Assembly (NCBI GenBank): GCA_963831005.1
Contig: CAWHOW010000042.1
Span: forward strand, 175,127-239,126
Direction of reading: 5' to 3'
Length of the DNA: 64,000 bases
From: CAWHOW01 sp963831005
Lineage (GTDB): Bacteria; Bacteroidota; Bacteroidia; Bacteroidales; CG2-30-32-10
Shown: piece by piece, positions 1 through 10,081 of the stretch
Numbering within the stretch: position 1 is the stretch's first letter
How the letters are laid out: the number at the start of each line of letters is the position of its first letter
Notes under the pieces: generated by a model
Seen by the model: only the letters and a program-made list of their open reading frames with translations
Databases searched by the model: none
What the model was told of the DNA's origin: nothing
Program-made: the position numbers and the translations under genes

Positions 1-38
1 TATTTGCTATTATCAATTTTCTATAAAATTAAAAAAGT

Positions 39-61
39 CCGCCACTGCAAGCAATGCTTAA
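39..61. repeat. Left copy of inverted repeat flanking a single gene
   Basis: A segment beginning CCGCCACTGCAAGCAATGC and containing the small hairpin AAGCA-A-TGCTT. A close inverted copy lies at 1071-1091, on the other side of the first gene. Outer bases GCCAC and GTGGC (to position 70) can pair as well. The matching flanks suggest a cassette-like unit, but no recombination site of a known class was recognised. Confidence 0.45.
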
Positions 62-97
62 TCGTTGGTGGCTATAAATGTTAATTAAAGTAATTCA

Positions 98-1024
98 ATG
101 AAAAGACTTATAACATTTTTATTCATTTTTAAATTATCATTGACATTTTCTCAAAACTTCAATGATAAAATAATCACTTTGACTGGAGATACAATTAAAT
201 GCCAGATTTCATCTTTAACTGACAAGTGTATTTTCTACAATCTACAAAAGGATAAGGGCACAGACAATGAGTATATCTTCTTTACAAAGGTTAAGGACTA
301 TGCTCTTAATAAAGACAGCAAACCGAAAATAGAATTGAAATACAGCCAAGATAATTCCATAATCCCTGCAAACATGGATAGTTTAACTGCATTAGAAAAG
401 ATTTTAGATTCAAAAGAGAAGGTATCAGACTCAATAGCAAATATTCCATTCAGATTTAATAATTCTTATGCGATTAATATTGAAGCATTAATTGTACGTG
501 ACATTAAGTTAACTTATACTCATTGGCTTTTTAACAGGAGCTACTTAGAAACTATGCTTTCTTATAATTTCCCTTTTGATAAAGGTGGACGTGGAGAGAA
601 TAGAGACCCATTTAATTATTATGGTCGCATACAGTTAAGAGCAGGTTTAAAAAATTATTATAAAAGTAAGTCTTATATAAGCCCTATGCTATTATTCGGT
701 TATGGCTATTTTAACAATGGATGGGTTTCTGAAATAGGGTTTGGTCATGCTGACCCTCCTCGCCCATCTTGGCTTATAACTCGCAGCGAAATAGAAAGTG
801 AGATACTTTTGAAATTCGGAAAGACATTACATCACAAACATATTATGCACGACCTTTATTATGGTTTAGGTTACAGGTATAAGATTATGAAAGATGATAT
901 TCATGAAGTAAGTGGAGGAGAGAGTAATATTACTACCTATCCTGTTGGAGCAGCAGCAAAACGGACACTTTACTCTGGCATGATTGAACTTCATTTAGGT
1001 TATCAGATTGGGTATTGCAAGTAA
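98..1024 (+). CDS. Secreted protein of unknown function
   Basis: A 308-residue protein with a clear N-terminal signal peptide (about residues 1-19, hydrophobic core then FSQ). The mature N-terminus contains DKIITLTGDTIKCQISSL, a pattern often seen at the start of exported Bacteroidota proteins of unknown function. The C-terminal half has alternating aromatic and small residues (for example PMLLFGYGYFNNGW) and ends in LHLGYQIGYCK, which would fit an outer-membrane beta-barrel, although I cannot prove it. It is flanked by inverted repeats at 39-61 and 1071-1091, so it may be a mobile or recently acquired single-gene unit. No function can be assigned. Confidence 0.75.
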   Translation: MKRLITFLFIFKLSLTFSQNFNDKIITLTGDTIKCQISSLTDKCIFYNLQKDKGTDNEYIFFTKVKDYALNKDSKPKIELKYSQDNSIIPANMDSLTALEKILDSKEKVSDSIANIPFRFNNSYAINIEALIVRDIKLTYTHWLFNRSYLETMLSYNFPFDKGGRGENRDPFNYYGRIQLRAGLKNYYKSKSYISPMLLFGYGYFNNGWVSEIGFGHADPPRPSWLITRSEIESEILLKFGKTLHHKHIMHDLYYGLGYRYKIMKDDIHEVSGGESNITTYPVGAAAKRTLYSGMIELHLGYQIGYCK

Positions 1025-1070
1025 TTCGCGACAAATGGAATTAATCACAAGACATTTACGAAACGCTAAC

Positions 1071-1091
1071 TTAGCATTGCTTCAATGGCGG
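1071..1091. repeat. Right copy of inverted repeat flanking a single gene
   Basis: The reverse complement reads CCGCCATTGAAGCAATGCTA and matches the left copy at 39-61 with only a few differences. It is followed at once by the palindromic element at 1098-1193. Confidence 0.45.
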
Positions 1092-1097
1092 GTGCGC

Positions 1098-1193
1098 TTC
1101 GAGACGTCCCGCGTCATAATGGGTAGTTATGAGTCATACTGAGGAGCGTAGCGTCTCGAAGCATCGAAAGAAAGCGGGACTCCTCAGCGTGAC
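1098..1193. repeat. Nested palindromic intergenic element (REP-like)
   Basis: Three pairs of inverted segments interleave here: TTCGAGACG with CGTCTCGAA, TCCCGC with GCGGGA, and GTCATACTGAGGAG with CTCCTCAGCGTGAC. Such GTCAT...GAGGA / TCCTC...TGAC elements are common non-coding repeats in environmental bacterial genomes. The element at 30676-30825 has the same type of outer arms. No gene is seen in it. Confidence 0.55.
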
Positions 1194-1219
1194 AGACGTT
1201 GCAGGTATATAAACAAAAT

Positions 1220-1828
1220 ATGATTAAACTTTCACACCTTATATTATTATGCATAGCATTTCTTTTTAATGCCTGCCAACCACACCGGCAAGGTATTACC
1301 GCTAACCGTATTGATATTAAAATAAATATTGCAGCTCATGTTATACCGGTAAAAGAAACAGAAAAGAAGCATACCGGTAAATCAACTAAGCACCAACAGC
1401 CAACAGATGATGGCAAATATCAAATGAATAAAAAACTAGATTTTGCAAGAATTAATGTCAACATTAAAGATACATCCCTTGTTCGATTAATTGATAAAAT
1501 ATGCGCCGTTTCGGTGCTTCCCGACACATCGTGGATCAATAAGCAACAACAAAAACTGGGCAGCGATTGGGATATAGTTGTAGGCGACAATGAATATTAT
1601 AACCAATTGGCAATAGATACACTTAATATTAATAATATACCAACCTATTTTGCTCCACGGGAAAAAAGATTCATCAGGTTTGTAAAAGCCGACAAATCAA
1701 GTTTTACAATTGATCTGGCAAAAATGCCAGATGCTTGGGGATTGATATTATTTAACGGGCATGATAACCCGGTTTTAAGCAACAGCACAGATATTCCTTA
1801 CGAATTGAAAGAAATATATAAAAAATAA
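1220..1828 (+). CDS. Putative lipoprotein of unknown function
   Basis: A 202-residue protein starting at the ATG at 1220 rather than the in-frame TTG seven codons upstream, because the lipoprotein signal begins directly there. A hydrophobic stretch is followed by the lipobox-like FNAC, with Cys about residue 19. The mature part has a basic, low-complexity segment (residues about 45-65) and a compact C-terminal domain containing FAPREKRFIRFVKADKSSF and WGLILFNGHD. I do not recognise the family. The downstream spacer carries two direct copies of GCCTGACGACTT. Confidence 0.7.
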   Translation: MIKLSHLILLCIAFLFNACQPHRQGITANRIDIKINIAAHVIPVKETEKKHTGKSTKHQQPTDDGKYQMNKKLDFARINVNIKDTSLVRLIDKICAVSVLPDTSWINKQQQKLGSDWDIVVGDNEYYNQLAIDTLNINNIPTYFAPREKRFIRFVKADKSSFTIDLAKMPDAWGLILFNGHDNPVLSNSTDIPYELKEIYKK

Positions 1829-2034
1829 ACTTTCCTTCAATGTCCTTTTAACAGTAATGAAGCCTGACGACTTTAGCCTGACGACTTATAACTAACGACT
1901 TTCAACTCTCAAAGCAACTAATCAGTAATTTTAACGTCTTTAAAAAAAATACACTTACACTACGTCGGTATATGTACTTTCGCTTTTAACATTTTTTAAT
2001 ATCTTTGAAAACATTAAATTAATAAGTGTTTTAT

Positions 2035-2042
2035 TATTTTTG
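2035..2042 (+). promoter_or_regulatory. Bacteroidota-type -7 box TATTTTTG
   Basis: Matches TAnnTTTG and lies about 20 bases before the ATG at 2061. It overlaps the only upstream alternative start (TTG at 2040), which supports the ATG as the true start. Confidence 0.6.
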
Positions 2043-2060
2043 CCAATAAATTCTACACGT

Positions 2061-3494
2061 ATGAAATCTCTGACTACCAGAACTGCACTGCTTTTCCTGA
2101 TGATGCTCTTTACTGCTTATACTTTTGCCGACAAGCCGAAATATCTTATTAAAGCAACCATTCACGGGCTTAAGGATACCATCTGTTTCCTTGGGAATTA
2201 TTATGGCGACAAGCAATACATAAAAGATACAGCCAAAGTTGATTCGAAAGGAAACTGCGAATTCAAAGGCGATGAGAAACTCCCCGGAGGGATTTACCTT
2301 GTGGTGGTTCCATCGAAAAGGTATTTTGAACTTATCATTGATAATGAACAGACTTTTTCTGTTGAAACCGACACCTCTGATTTTGTGGGTAAGATGAAAA
2401 TTAAAGGCTCCGTTGATAACCAGATGTTTTATGATTACCTTAGATTTGTTGACAAAGAACAAAAGGAAGCCGAACCATTAAGGGCACTGCTGAAGAAAGT
2501 AAAGAACAATAAGGATTCGACCAAGCAGTTGCAGGACAAGCTTGCAGTTATTGACAAGGACGTTCAGAATTACAAACTCGATTTTATTGTCAAGCATCCT
2601 GATTCTTTCCAGGCAAAGGTGTTCAATGCATCCCGCGAACCAGATATTCCTGAAGCTCCCCTCCTTCCTAACGGCAAGAAGGATTCCTCTTTTGCTTACA
2701 AATATTACAAGCAGCATTTCTTTGATTACATCGACCTTACGGATGACAGGCTGTTAAGAACTCCTGTTTTTCATAATAAACTGAAGCAGTATATCACTAC
2801 AGTTGTTGTGCAGTATCCCGATTCAATTATCAAGGAGGCTGATACTCTGGTAGCAAAGACCAAGGGAAATAAGGAAATGTTCAAGTATGTGGTTTGGTAT
2901 GTTACTAATTGGTCGGAGTCGTCGAACATCATGGGATTCGATGCTATTTTCGTTCACATGGTCGAGAAGTATTACAATACAAATCAGGCATATTGGGTTA
3001 CTCCTACTAATCTTGAAAAGATGACCAACAGGGCAAAAGTTCTGAAAGGGCTTCTATTGGGAGGCAAGATTCCGAATGTAACCATGCAGGATACAAGTAA
3101 TGTTTATGTAACGCTTTACAATGTGCAGGCTAAATATACCATACTTTATTTCTGGGACCCTACCTGCGGGCATTGCCAGAAAGAAACTCCCAAGCTGAGA
3201 AGCATGTACGACAGTTTGAAAGCGCTGAAAAGAAACGTTGAGGTGTATGCCGTTTGCGCCGACCCGAATTTAAAAAAGGAATGGAAGAAATACATCATTG
3301 AGCACAAGCTCGACTGGATAAATGTAATGGATGCGCAAAATGTTACCGGTTTCCACACCACCTATGATATCTTCAGCACTCCTGTAATTTATCTGCTCGA
3401 CGAGAATAAAATTATACTTGCAAAACGATTAAGCGTTGAACAACTTAAAGAGTTTCTTGACAGATTGTTCAAGAAAGATGCGAAACCTAAATAA
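2061..3494 (+). CDS. TlpA-like thiol:disulfide oxidoreductase with DUF4369 and DUF5106-like domains
   Basis: A 477-residue exported protein. A signal peptide (about residues 1-23, ending TFA-D) precedes a DUF4369-type beta domain (residues 24-130, with KATIHGLKDTICFLGNYYG), a helical DUF5106-like middle (130-325) and a C-terminal thioredoxin-fold domain. The redox motif is CGHC in WDPTCGHCQKETPKL, and a cis-Pro loop is seen in FSTPVIYLL. The domain order is that of Bacteroidota TlpA/ResA relatives thought to act on thiols in the periplasm. It stands alone between intergenic spacers. The substrate is unknown. Confidence 0.88.
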   Translation: MKSLTTRTALLFLMMLFTAYTFADKPKYLIKATIHGLKDTICFLGNYYGDKQYIKDTAKVDSKGNCEFKGDEKLPGGIYLVVVPSKRYFELIIDNEQTFSVETDTSDFVGKMKIKGSVDNQMFYDYLRFVDKEQKEAEPLRALLKKVKNNKDSTKQLQDKLAVIDKDVQNYKLDFIVKHPDSFQAKVFNASREPDIPEAPLLPNGKKDSSFAYKYYKQHFFDYIDLTDDRLLRTPVFHNKLKQYITTVVVQYPDSIIKEADTLVAKTKGNKEMFKYVVWYVTNWSESSNIMGFDAIFVHMVEKYYNTNQAYWVTPTNLEKMTNRAKVLKGLLLGGKIPNVTMQDTSNVYVTLYNVQAKYTILYFWDPTCGHCQKETPKLRSMYDSLKALKRNVEVYAVCADPNLKKEWKKYIIEHKLDWINVMDAQNVTGFHTTYDIFSTPVIYLLDENKIILAKRLSVEQLKEFLDRLFKKDAKPK

Positions 3495-3575
3495 TTGGTA
3501 TCTTCTCTGTGGCGCTCTGTGCATTCTCTGCGTCCTCTGCGGTTAAATTATATGAATATTAAAGTCAGAAAGAAA

Positions 3576-5111
3576 TTACTGATGTTCTTTCTTTAAGAGG
3601 TCATTTACAGTTTTAACAGGATTAAAGGTAATAACCGGCACTTCCACGAAAACTGTTATCCAGTGTGCCATAGCGCCATTCCATAAACCGGGAAGTTCAA
3701 GCGCTTTCAAATCTCTTCCGTCTTTTGATTTAACAGAAATAAAACCTGTATTGGGATCGGAATAATTCAGCAAGTTGAATTTCTTTCCCTGATAATCATT
3801 TACGCCACAAACCAAGTCAACCGGATTAAAATGGGTAGAACTATTAAATATTTCTTTTTGTTTGGCATCAGCTAGATTCACCTGCGAAGACTCAACTATT
3901 TGCAATGACACTTCATTATTATTCTTTACCCAGAAAGGTCCGCCTCCGGGTTCTCCTTCATTCTTCACCATGCCGCAAACACGCACAGGCCTGTTTAGTT
4001 TTGAGAAAAGAAATTTTATTGTTTTATCCTTTTCGTTTATTGGAATATTCTCTGTTGGGATCTTTAAAACCCTGTCAGCATATTCAATAATAGTTTTCAA
4101 CCTTTCATCACTGATATCATCAGATGCTAAATCATTAAGATACTCATGGATCTGCTGTTGTATCTCTATCAGGTAAGCAGCTATGACCTTTTTATATAAA
4201 TAAGTTTCTCCTTTCAGTCTGTCGGGTACAATATTATCAATGTTCTTAATGAAGATAATATCCCCTTGAAGGTCGTTAAGGTTTTCAATAAGCGCACCAT
4301 GTCCGCCGGGTCTGAAAACCAAAGAACCATCATTTTCGCGAAAAGGTCCATTATTCATATCAACAGCAATAGTATCCGTAGAAGGCTTCTGAATGGAATA
4401 ATTAATATTGAATTTCACATCCAGCAAAGCTTCATAGTCTTTCAGAACTGAATCTAAAAGCTGATTAAATATATCAATATGTTCAGGCGAAATTGTAAAA
4501 TGCAGGTTGGAGATATTTTGTTCATTCCTGCAATAATTGGCTGCTTCAACAAAATGCTCCTCGAATGCAGTCCGCGAAACATTTTCATATTTATGAAACT
4601 TCAATAAACCTTTAGGCAGCGATGCATAATTCAGCCCCTTTTCCAGCAAAAGATAATCAATAATTACATTAAATTTATTTTCATGCAAGCAATCCTCACT
4701 GCTGATGTTATCTTTTTTTAACGCATTTATTAAATCATTATAAAAGGCAAAGCGCTTTAGTCCATTAAAGAATTCGGAAACAGATTTATTCTTTTCCAAA
4801 TAATCACTTGCATTATCATTTGCATTATAATTCTCATTGAAAGAAAACAAGGATTTAAACATGCGGCTGGCAGCGCCTGAGGCAGGAACAAATTTTATTA
4901 TTTCTTTCCCAGCATTTACGCTGTCAAATAATTTAACTAAGGATTCAATTTTCGATTTATCGAATTTATCTATTCCTTTATTATCAATTGTTGCAGGTGA
5001 ATAAAGCTGCATGAAAGGAAAACCATTCCTGAAGAACGCTAATTGTTTCTCAATGTCATTGCTATCAATCCCTTTTTCTTTAATTTGCTTTAAATCTGAT
5101 TTATTAAGCAT
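3576..5111 (-). CDS. DUF4301 family protein
   Basis: A 511-residue cytoplasmic protein starting at MLNKSDLKQIKEKGI. The open frame extends upstream, but that extension runs through a tRNA-Leu gene and is not coding. The family is typical of Bacteroidota and biochemically undefined. Visible conserved segments are FVPASGAASRMFKSLFSF (near residues 80-97), RPGGHGALIENLNDL and KNEGEPGGGPFWV, rich in Gly and charged residues and suggesting nucleotide or phosphate binding. That is inference only. It is a single gene convergent with the thioredoxin-like gene. Confidence 0.85.
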   Translation of the reverse strand: MLNKSDLKQIKEKGIDSNDIEKQLAFFRNGFPFMQLYSPATIDNKGIDKFDKSKIESLVKLFDSVNAGKEIIKFVPASGAASRMFKSLFSFNENYNANDNASDYLEKNKSVSEFFNGLKRFAFYNDLINALKKDNISSEDCLHENKFNVIIDYLLLEKGLNYASLPKGLLKFHKYENVSRTAFEEHFVEAANYCRNEQNISNLHFTISPEHIDIFNQLLDSVLKDYEALLDVKFNINYSIQKPSTDTIAVDMNNGPFRENDGSLVFRPGGHGALIENLNDLQGDIIFIKNIDNIVPDRLKGETYLYKKVIAAYLIEIQQQIHEYLNDLASDDISDERLKTIIEYADRVLKIPTENIPINEKDKTIKFLFSKLNRPVRVCGMVKNEGEPGGGPFWVKNNNEVSLQIVESSQVNLADAKQKEIFNSSTHFNPVDLVCGVNDYQGKKFNLLNYSDPNTGFISVKSKDGRDLKALELPGLWNGAMAHWITVFVEVPVITFNPVKTVNDLLKKEHQ

Positions 5112-5179
5112 ATTAATGCAGTTTTTAATGATTTTGGTAAATTTATAAATAATTATTATAAATTTGCAAAACATTTTTT

Positions 5180-5263
5180 GCCCAGGTGGTGGAATTGGTA
5201 GACATACCAGCTTGAGGGGCTGGCGCTCGTTCGGGCATGCAAGTTCGAGTCTTGTCCTGGGCA
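5180..5263 (+). tRNA. tRNA-Leu (anticodon GAG)
   Basis: Acceptor arms GCCCAGG and CCTGGGC pair fully with discriminator A. The anticodon arm is CCAGC-TTGAGGG-GCTGG, giving GAG. A long variable arm and the T-loop TTCGAGT are present, as expected for tRNA-Leu. CCA is not encoded. Confidence 0.96.
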
Positions 5264-5356
5264 CTCTTATTAAATATGGAATAGCAGATGGCAAAAGTCA
5301 AATGTTGTGAGTATTGATTTTGCCATTTTCTATTTTAAAATGTAGTTTGACATAAT

Positions 5357-5440
5357 GCCCGGGTGGCGGAATTGGTAGACGCGCTAGTTTCAGGGACTAG
5401 TATTCGCAAGGATGTGCAGGTTCGAGTCCTGTTCCGGGCA
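5357..5440 (+). tRNA. tRNA-Leu (anticodon CAG)
   Basis: Acceptor GCCCGGG pairs with TCCGGGC (one G-U pair). The anticodon arm is CTAGT-TTCAGGG-ACTAG, giving CAG, with a class II variable arm and T-loop TTCGAGT. It lies 93 bases after the first tRNA-Leu, and the two are probably cotranscribed. Confidence 0.96.
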
Positions 5441-5450
5441 CAATAAAAAG

Positions 5451-5494
5451 AAAGAGCCTTATAAATCAACATTTATAAGGCTCTTTCTTTTGTA
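5451..5494 (+). terminator. Intrinsic terminator after the tRNA-Leu pair
   Basis: A 16-bp perfect stem, AAAGAGCCTTATAAAT with its complement, around a CAAC loop, followed by a T-rich tail. It also lies just past the end of the leftward adhesin gene and may act in both directions. Confidence 0.85.
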
Positions 5495-5517
5495 ATGCAT
5501 TATATTATATCAATACC

Positions 5518-8500
5518 TTACCTAATTAAAGTAACAGCGCCATGAAGATTGTAATCAATATTATCGTATCCTTTTGCAGTAATAATATAGAAATAAGTAC
5601 CATCAGGGGCTTCAGCTCCGCTGCCTGTTTTACCATCCCAACCCTTGTTCACATCTGACCATTCATATATTTTTTTACCCCAGCGGTTAAAAACAATGCA
5701 GTTAAAAGTTGCAATGGATGTAATCTCTTACCATGAACTCGTCATTCTTACCATCCCCGTTTGGAGTGAACACGTTAGGTACTGTTATCTTTGAATGCAC
5801 TTCCACTTTAACAAGTTCGCAGGTATCCGATTTGCAGGAGCTATCAGAAACTGTAAGGCACACCCTGAAAGTAGTGTCGGTATTACTGTTAAAGACATGA
5901 ATAGGATTTTCAGTGGTATCAATAACCCCATCTCCAAATGTCCACAAGTAAGAGTTTGCTGAGGATAAGGAGCCATTATAGCCAAAGCTCACACTCAGCG
6001 GAACATATCCTAAAGTGGTTGATGGAGTATAGCTGGCATCGACAATAACACTTGTAATAATGCTCGCGCTTGCAACAGCCTGACAACCGTTGGAATCAGT
6101 AACGGTAAGGCCGTATGTCCCGGGGCACACTTTCGTGATGCTCTCAGTAGTTTGTGGAGGTGTCGTACTCCAAGAGTAAGCATAGTTACCACTTGGGAAA
6201 GGAGTTCCTCCTGTGACAGATGATGTAATTCCGCCATTGCACGAGTCTTTGCATCTGGCATCATGGCCACTTACTAGCAAATGAATTTCGGAAGGTTGAG
6301 AAACCGGTATTGAACGTATGTCGACACAGCCATTTAAATCAGTAATTGTAATTGTATACAGACTTCCACCGGTAAGATTGGTAATGGACGAAGTTGGTTG
6401 TCCATTACTCCAGAGGAAAGAATAAGGTGGCGTGCCTCCTCCGGCAACAGCTATGGTAATAAAGCCGTAATTATCCCCAAAACACTTTAAAACGGTGTCA
6501 GCGCTCGTAATAACAGAACTAATGGGAGATAACGGTGCTTTCACTGCTGCGCTTGCAGTGCCTGAACAGCCATTAATATCTGTTACTGTAACCGTATAAA
6601 CACCAGCAGCAACATTAATTAAATTCGGCCCGCTTTGCCCGTCAGACCATGCATATGTAAATGCAGGTGTACCACCTGAAACAGTGATATATACATTTCC
6701 ATTGGCTTCACCAAAACACTTAACGGAATCAATACTTGAAACAGAAACTACTACTGAAGGAGTTTCGCCGATAGTAACACTGGTTGAAGCTGTGCAACCG
6801 GGACCATCGCTTACTGTGACAGTATATGTTCCGAAAGAAAGTCCCGTTGCAATAGCAGTAGCTTCACCATTGTTCCAGTTGTATGAAGTTCCTCCCGATG
6901 CAGTAGCGCTGCCATTGCTTAAGCCACAGGTAGCATCAGTATGCGATGTTATCTGTGCAATAGGTGCAGGATTAACAGTAACCACACCTGAATCAATAGC
7001 TGTGCATCCTGAAGAGGTTCCAGTCACAATATAGGTGGTGCTTGTAGTAGGGCTTGCTACTACAGTTGAACCCGTCGTTACAGAAAGCCCTGAGCCCGGA
7101 CTCCATGCATAAGTTGTTGCTCCGGCTGCTGAAAGCGTAATACTACCGCCAGCACATATTGCAGAATTCCTTGGTGTTACAAGCACTGTAGGAGGTGAAG
7201 AAATGGTCACAGTAACGGTAGCCGATCCTGTACAGCCTGTTGAATTCGTTGCCGTAACTAAATAACTTGAATTGACTGTCGGGTTGGCAATAACTACTGA
7301 ACCGGTAGTAGCTGACAATCCAGTTGATGGAGACCATATATAGCTTGTACCACCAGAAGCTGTAAGTTGAACGCTTCCCCCACCAGAGCATATAGATGGG
7401 GAACTTGGAGAAACAGTAATCACCAGATTCGGGCTGACATCAACTGTAACACTATCTTTAGCAGAACAGCTATTGGCATCTGTAATAGTAACAAAATAGG
7501 TTGTATTTGTTGTTGGCGATGCTATAGGATTTGAAATAGTAGTACTGTTTAATGTAATTCCAGGCGACCACAGGTAAGTTGTCCCTCCTGATGCATGAAG
7601 CTGTGCACTTGCAGCAGAACAAATAGTTGTATCAACTCCAGCATTAGCATTTACATAAGGGAATACAGTAACCACAACTGTATCAGCCGCGCTGCACCCT
7701 GAGCTGTTGGTTGCTGTAACAATATATGAGGTTGTTGATGTCGGAGTCGCTATTGGATTAGCAATGGTTGAACTATTCAAAGAAGCAGCCGGTGACCAGT
7801 CATAGGTTATTCCACCGCTCGCATTTAGGCTGGTGCTTGTTCCCGGGCAAATTGAAGCATTGTTTCCTGCAATAAAAGTAAATCCGCTATTAACAGAAAC
7901 GTTAACCGAATCAACAGCTTTGCATCCTGATGAACTTGTTACTGTAAGGTAATATTCTGTTGTGGTTGTAGGTGAAGCAATCGGGTTAGCGATATTAGTA
8001 CTGCTCAATCCCGCAGATGGAGACCATGCATATGTTCCTCCTCCGGTTCCATGCAATGTTGTGCTGTTGCCTAAGCATACTGCAGTGTTAGTACCGGCAT
8101 TTGCAATCACAGACTGGACAACCACTGTAACCAGTTGATGGAAAGTACCTGGGCATGTTCCAACATAATAATTGGTCGTAGTATCAAGAACAGGTGTGGT
8201 AAAGGTTGTACCTATTCCAAGTATGATACCACCAATAATTGAATCATACCACACTATTGTAGTGCCCGATGGAACAGAACCAACTATTGTTGCTATCAAC
8301 GTTGCGCTGTCACCTGGACATATAGTATCATTTGAAACAGCAATATATGCAGGAGGTGATACTATGCCATTTATAACACCAGCCCCGCCTTTAGTAGCAC
8401 CATTAGGAATAAATTCTGTCATACCGATTGAATTTGTTGTTCCGTTTGCTCCACCATTTGCTGTAGTTGTTATTGTACCATTTGAAAGCGCAATAAATCC

Positions 8501-9904
8501 ACCTCCTCCGCCTCCACCTGGTCCTTCAGCCTGGTCAGTAATATAAGTTACCTTAATAGCTTGGTTGCCACCATTACCACCATTAGCATTTGCATTAATA
8601 CCCGATATTAAACCAACACTTTTAATAATAATGGTTCCACCACCACCACCACCACCAGCACCATCAGTTCCCCCAGAAGTATATCCTGAAGAAGAATTTG
8701 CTGCAGTTGCACCATTGCTTAATATTTGCCCGGTACCATTTACATTCCCATATGCTTGAATAAAAACAATTCCTCCGCCATTTGCACCAGATGTTGCATA
8801 GGTATTATCCCCTTCACCGGCTCCACCTCCACCTCCCAAAAATATCCTGCCTGTAGTATAGTCAAGCGGCCTGCCTCCATAACCACCATTATTATCACGA
8901 TTGTCACCTGCCCATAATGCATTATTCGGACCAACAACTAAAGCATTTTTATTATTTGCAGAAAATGAATATCCTCCACGTCCTCCACCTGAAGAAGAAG
9001 ATTTGTGAAAAAGCGGACTTTCAAGATCCCATGCTCCTACCCAGCTTGCTGTAGTGGTGTCAGGATTTCCCATACCTGTCCATGAAGTAGTATCTCCTGC
9101 ATTGGCACCACCACCACCGCCACAATTATGTACATTTGCTCCTCCTCCTCCGTTTGCAGGAGCCCCCCTGCAAAATCTTCCACCAATTGCATCATAATCA
9201 GTTTCAAAACCAGCAATACCTTCACCTTTTTCAGTTCCATTAACACGAGTTGGCTCATAACAGTTATTTACACCATATCCATCAGTAGGATCATCAACTG
9301 TAACACCACCACGAAATCCTTTACCGGACATATCCATTTTTCCACCAGTATTAACGGCAGTATTACCTAAAACCTCAACTACACATATACCACCCTTTGT
9401 TCCATCCCAGGTATCACCTGTCAGAACACCTGGACTATTTATAGTCAAAGAGGAATACCTGGGAATCCTTACAACTTCAGTTTTACCTGAAGCATTGTAA
9501 TTATATGTTAATGGACATTCTATGTTAATAATAGCAGCATCTGGAACAGAAATTACTTCAGCAAATTCATAAAATCCACAATTGTTATAATTTGTTACAG
9601 TTCCATAGGTAGCACTTATTGAACTCGCAGGAACCATGATAGAAGCGCCCTGCGCCTGATAAATCATTATAAGATCACCGACTGATAAATTGGTTGTAAA
9701 GCGACTATTAGTATTTAGTCCACTATTAGCAACCGAGATTGAAGTAGCACCTGCTATAGCATCAATAGCAAGAGTGGTATATTCATTAACAATCGTATTG
9801 GCTGCTGAAACCGTCTTAGCGCCATTCTTTCCTTGTTGTGCAACTGAAAATAATGAAAAGAAAATAAATATATACGTGATAAGAAGTTTTGGCTTCAACA
9901 ACAT
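5518..9904 (-). CDS. Giant SprB-like cell-surface adhesin with T9SS type B sorting domain, frameshifted near the C-terminus
   Basis: About 1460 residues. The order is: signal peptide (ATG at 9904, ending SVAQ), a domain of unknown fold to about 180, a glycine-rich segment with several GGGGGG runs (about 185-520), six Ig-like repeats (about 525-985, each with an ASGGTTYLWSP-like core), four SprB-type repeats (about 985-1290, GGTPAFTYAWSDGQSG type), a PKD domain (about 1295-1375) and a gliding-type C-terminal sorting domain starting VPNVFTPNGDGKNDEFMV. The open frame stops at 5702, just after FMVR. In another frame the missing part continues as TSIATFNCIVFNRWGKK and ends LHGAVTLIR with its own stop at 5518. 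So the sorting signal is complete but broken by one indel near 5735. The family is secreted by T9SS and used for adhesion or gliding. Confidence 0.88.
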
Positions 9905-10081
9905 AAAAATTATTTTAGACAAATTTATAAAATAAAATTAATACACCTAAAACAATATAGAAAAGTTAATTTTAGGATTTAAAGTATGAAAATATCAGCA
10001 AAAAGTTGTCTCTTTAGGAAAATTTTTAGAAAAGTTGAATTCATTCCATTTGTATTCTTATTTTTGAAATAAAAATATTCA

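Noticed and set aside
39..1193. Integron attC sites around the first gene
   Set aside because: The hairpins look cassette-like, but the required 7-base core sites (RYYYAAC, GTTRRRY) are not in place and no integron integrase was seen.
5112..5294. N-terminal extension of the DUF4301 protein
   Set aside because: The extension is translated from the antisense strand of tRNA-Leu; the ATG at 5111 starts the conserved protein.
8172..9370. Plus-strand frames of up to 124 codons opposite the adhesin gene
   Set aside because: Pro/Val/Thr-rich shadows of the Gly-rich and Ig-like codons on the minus strand.
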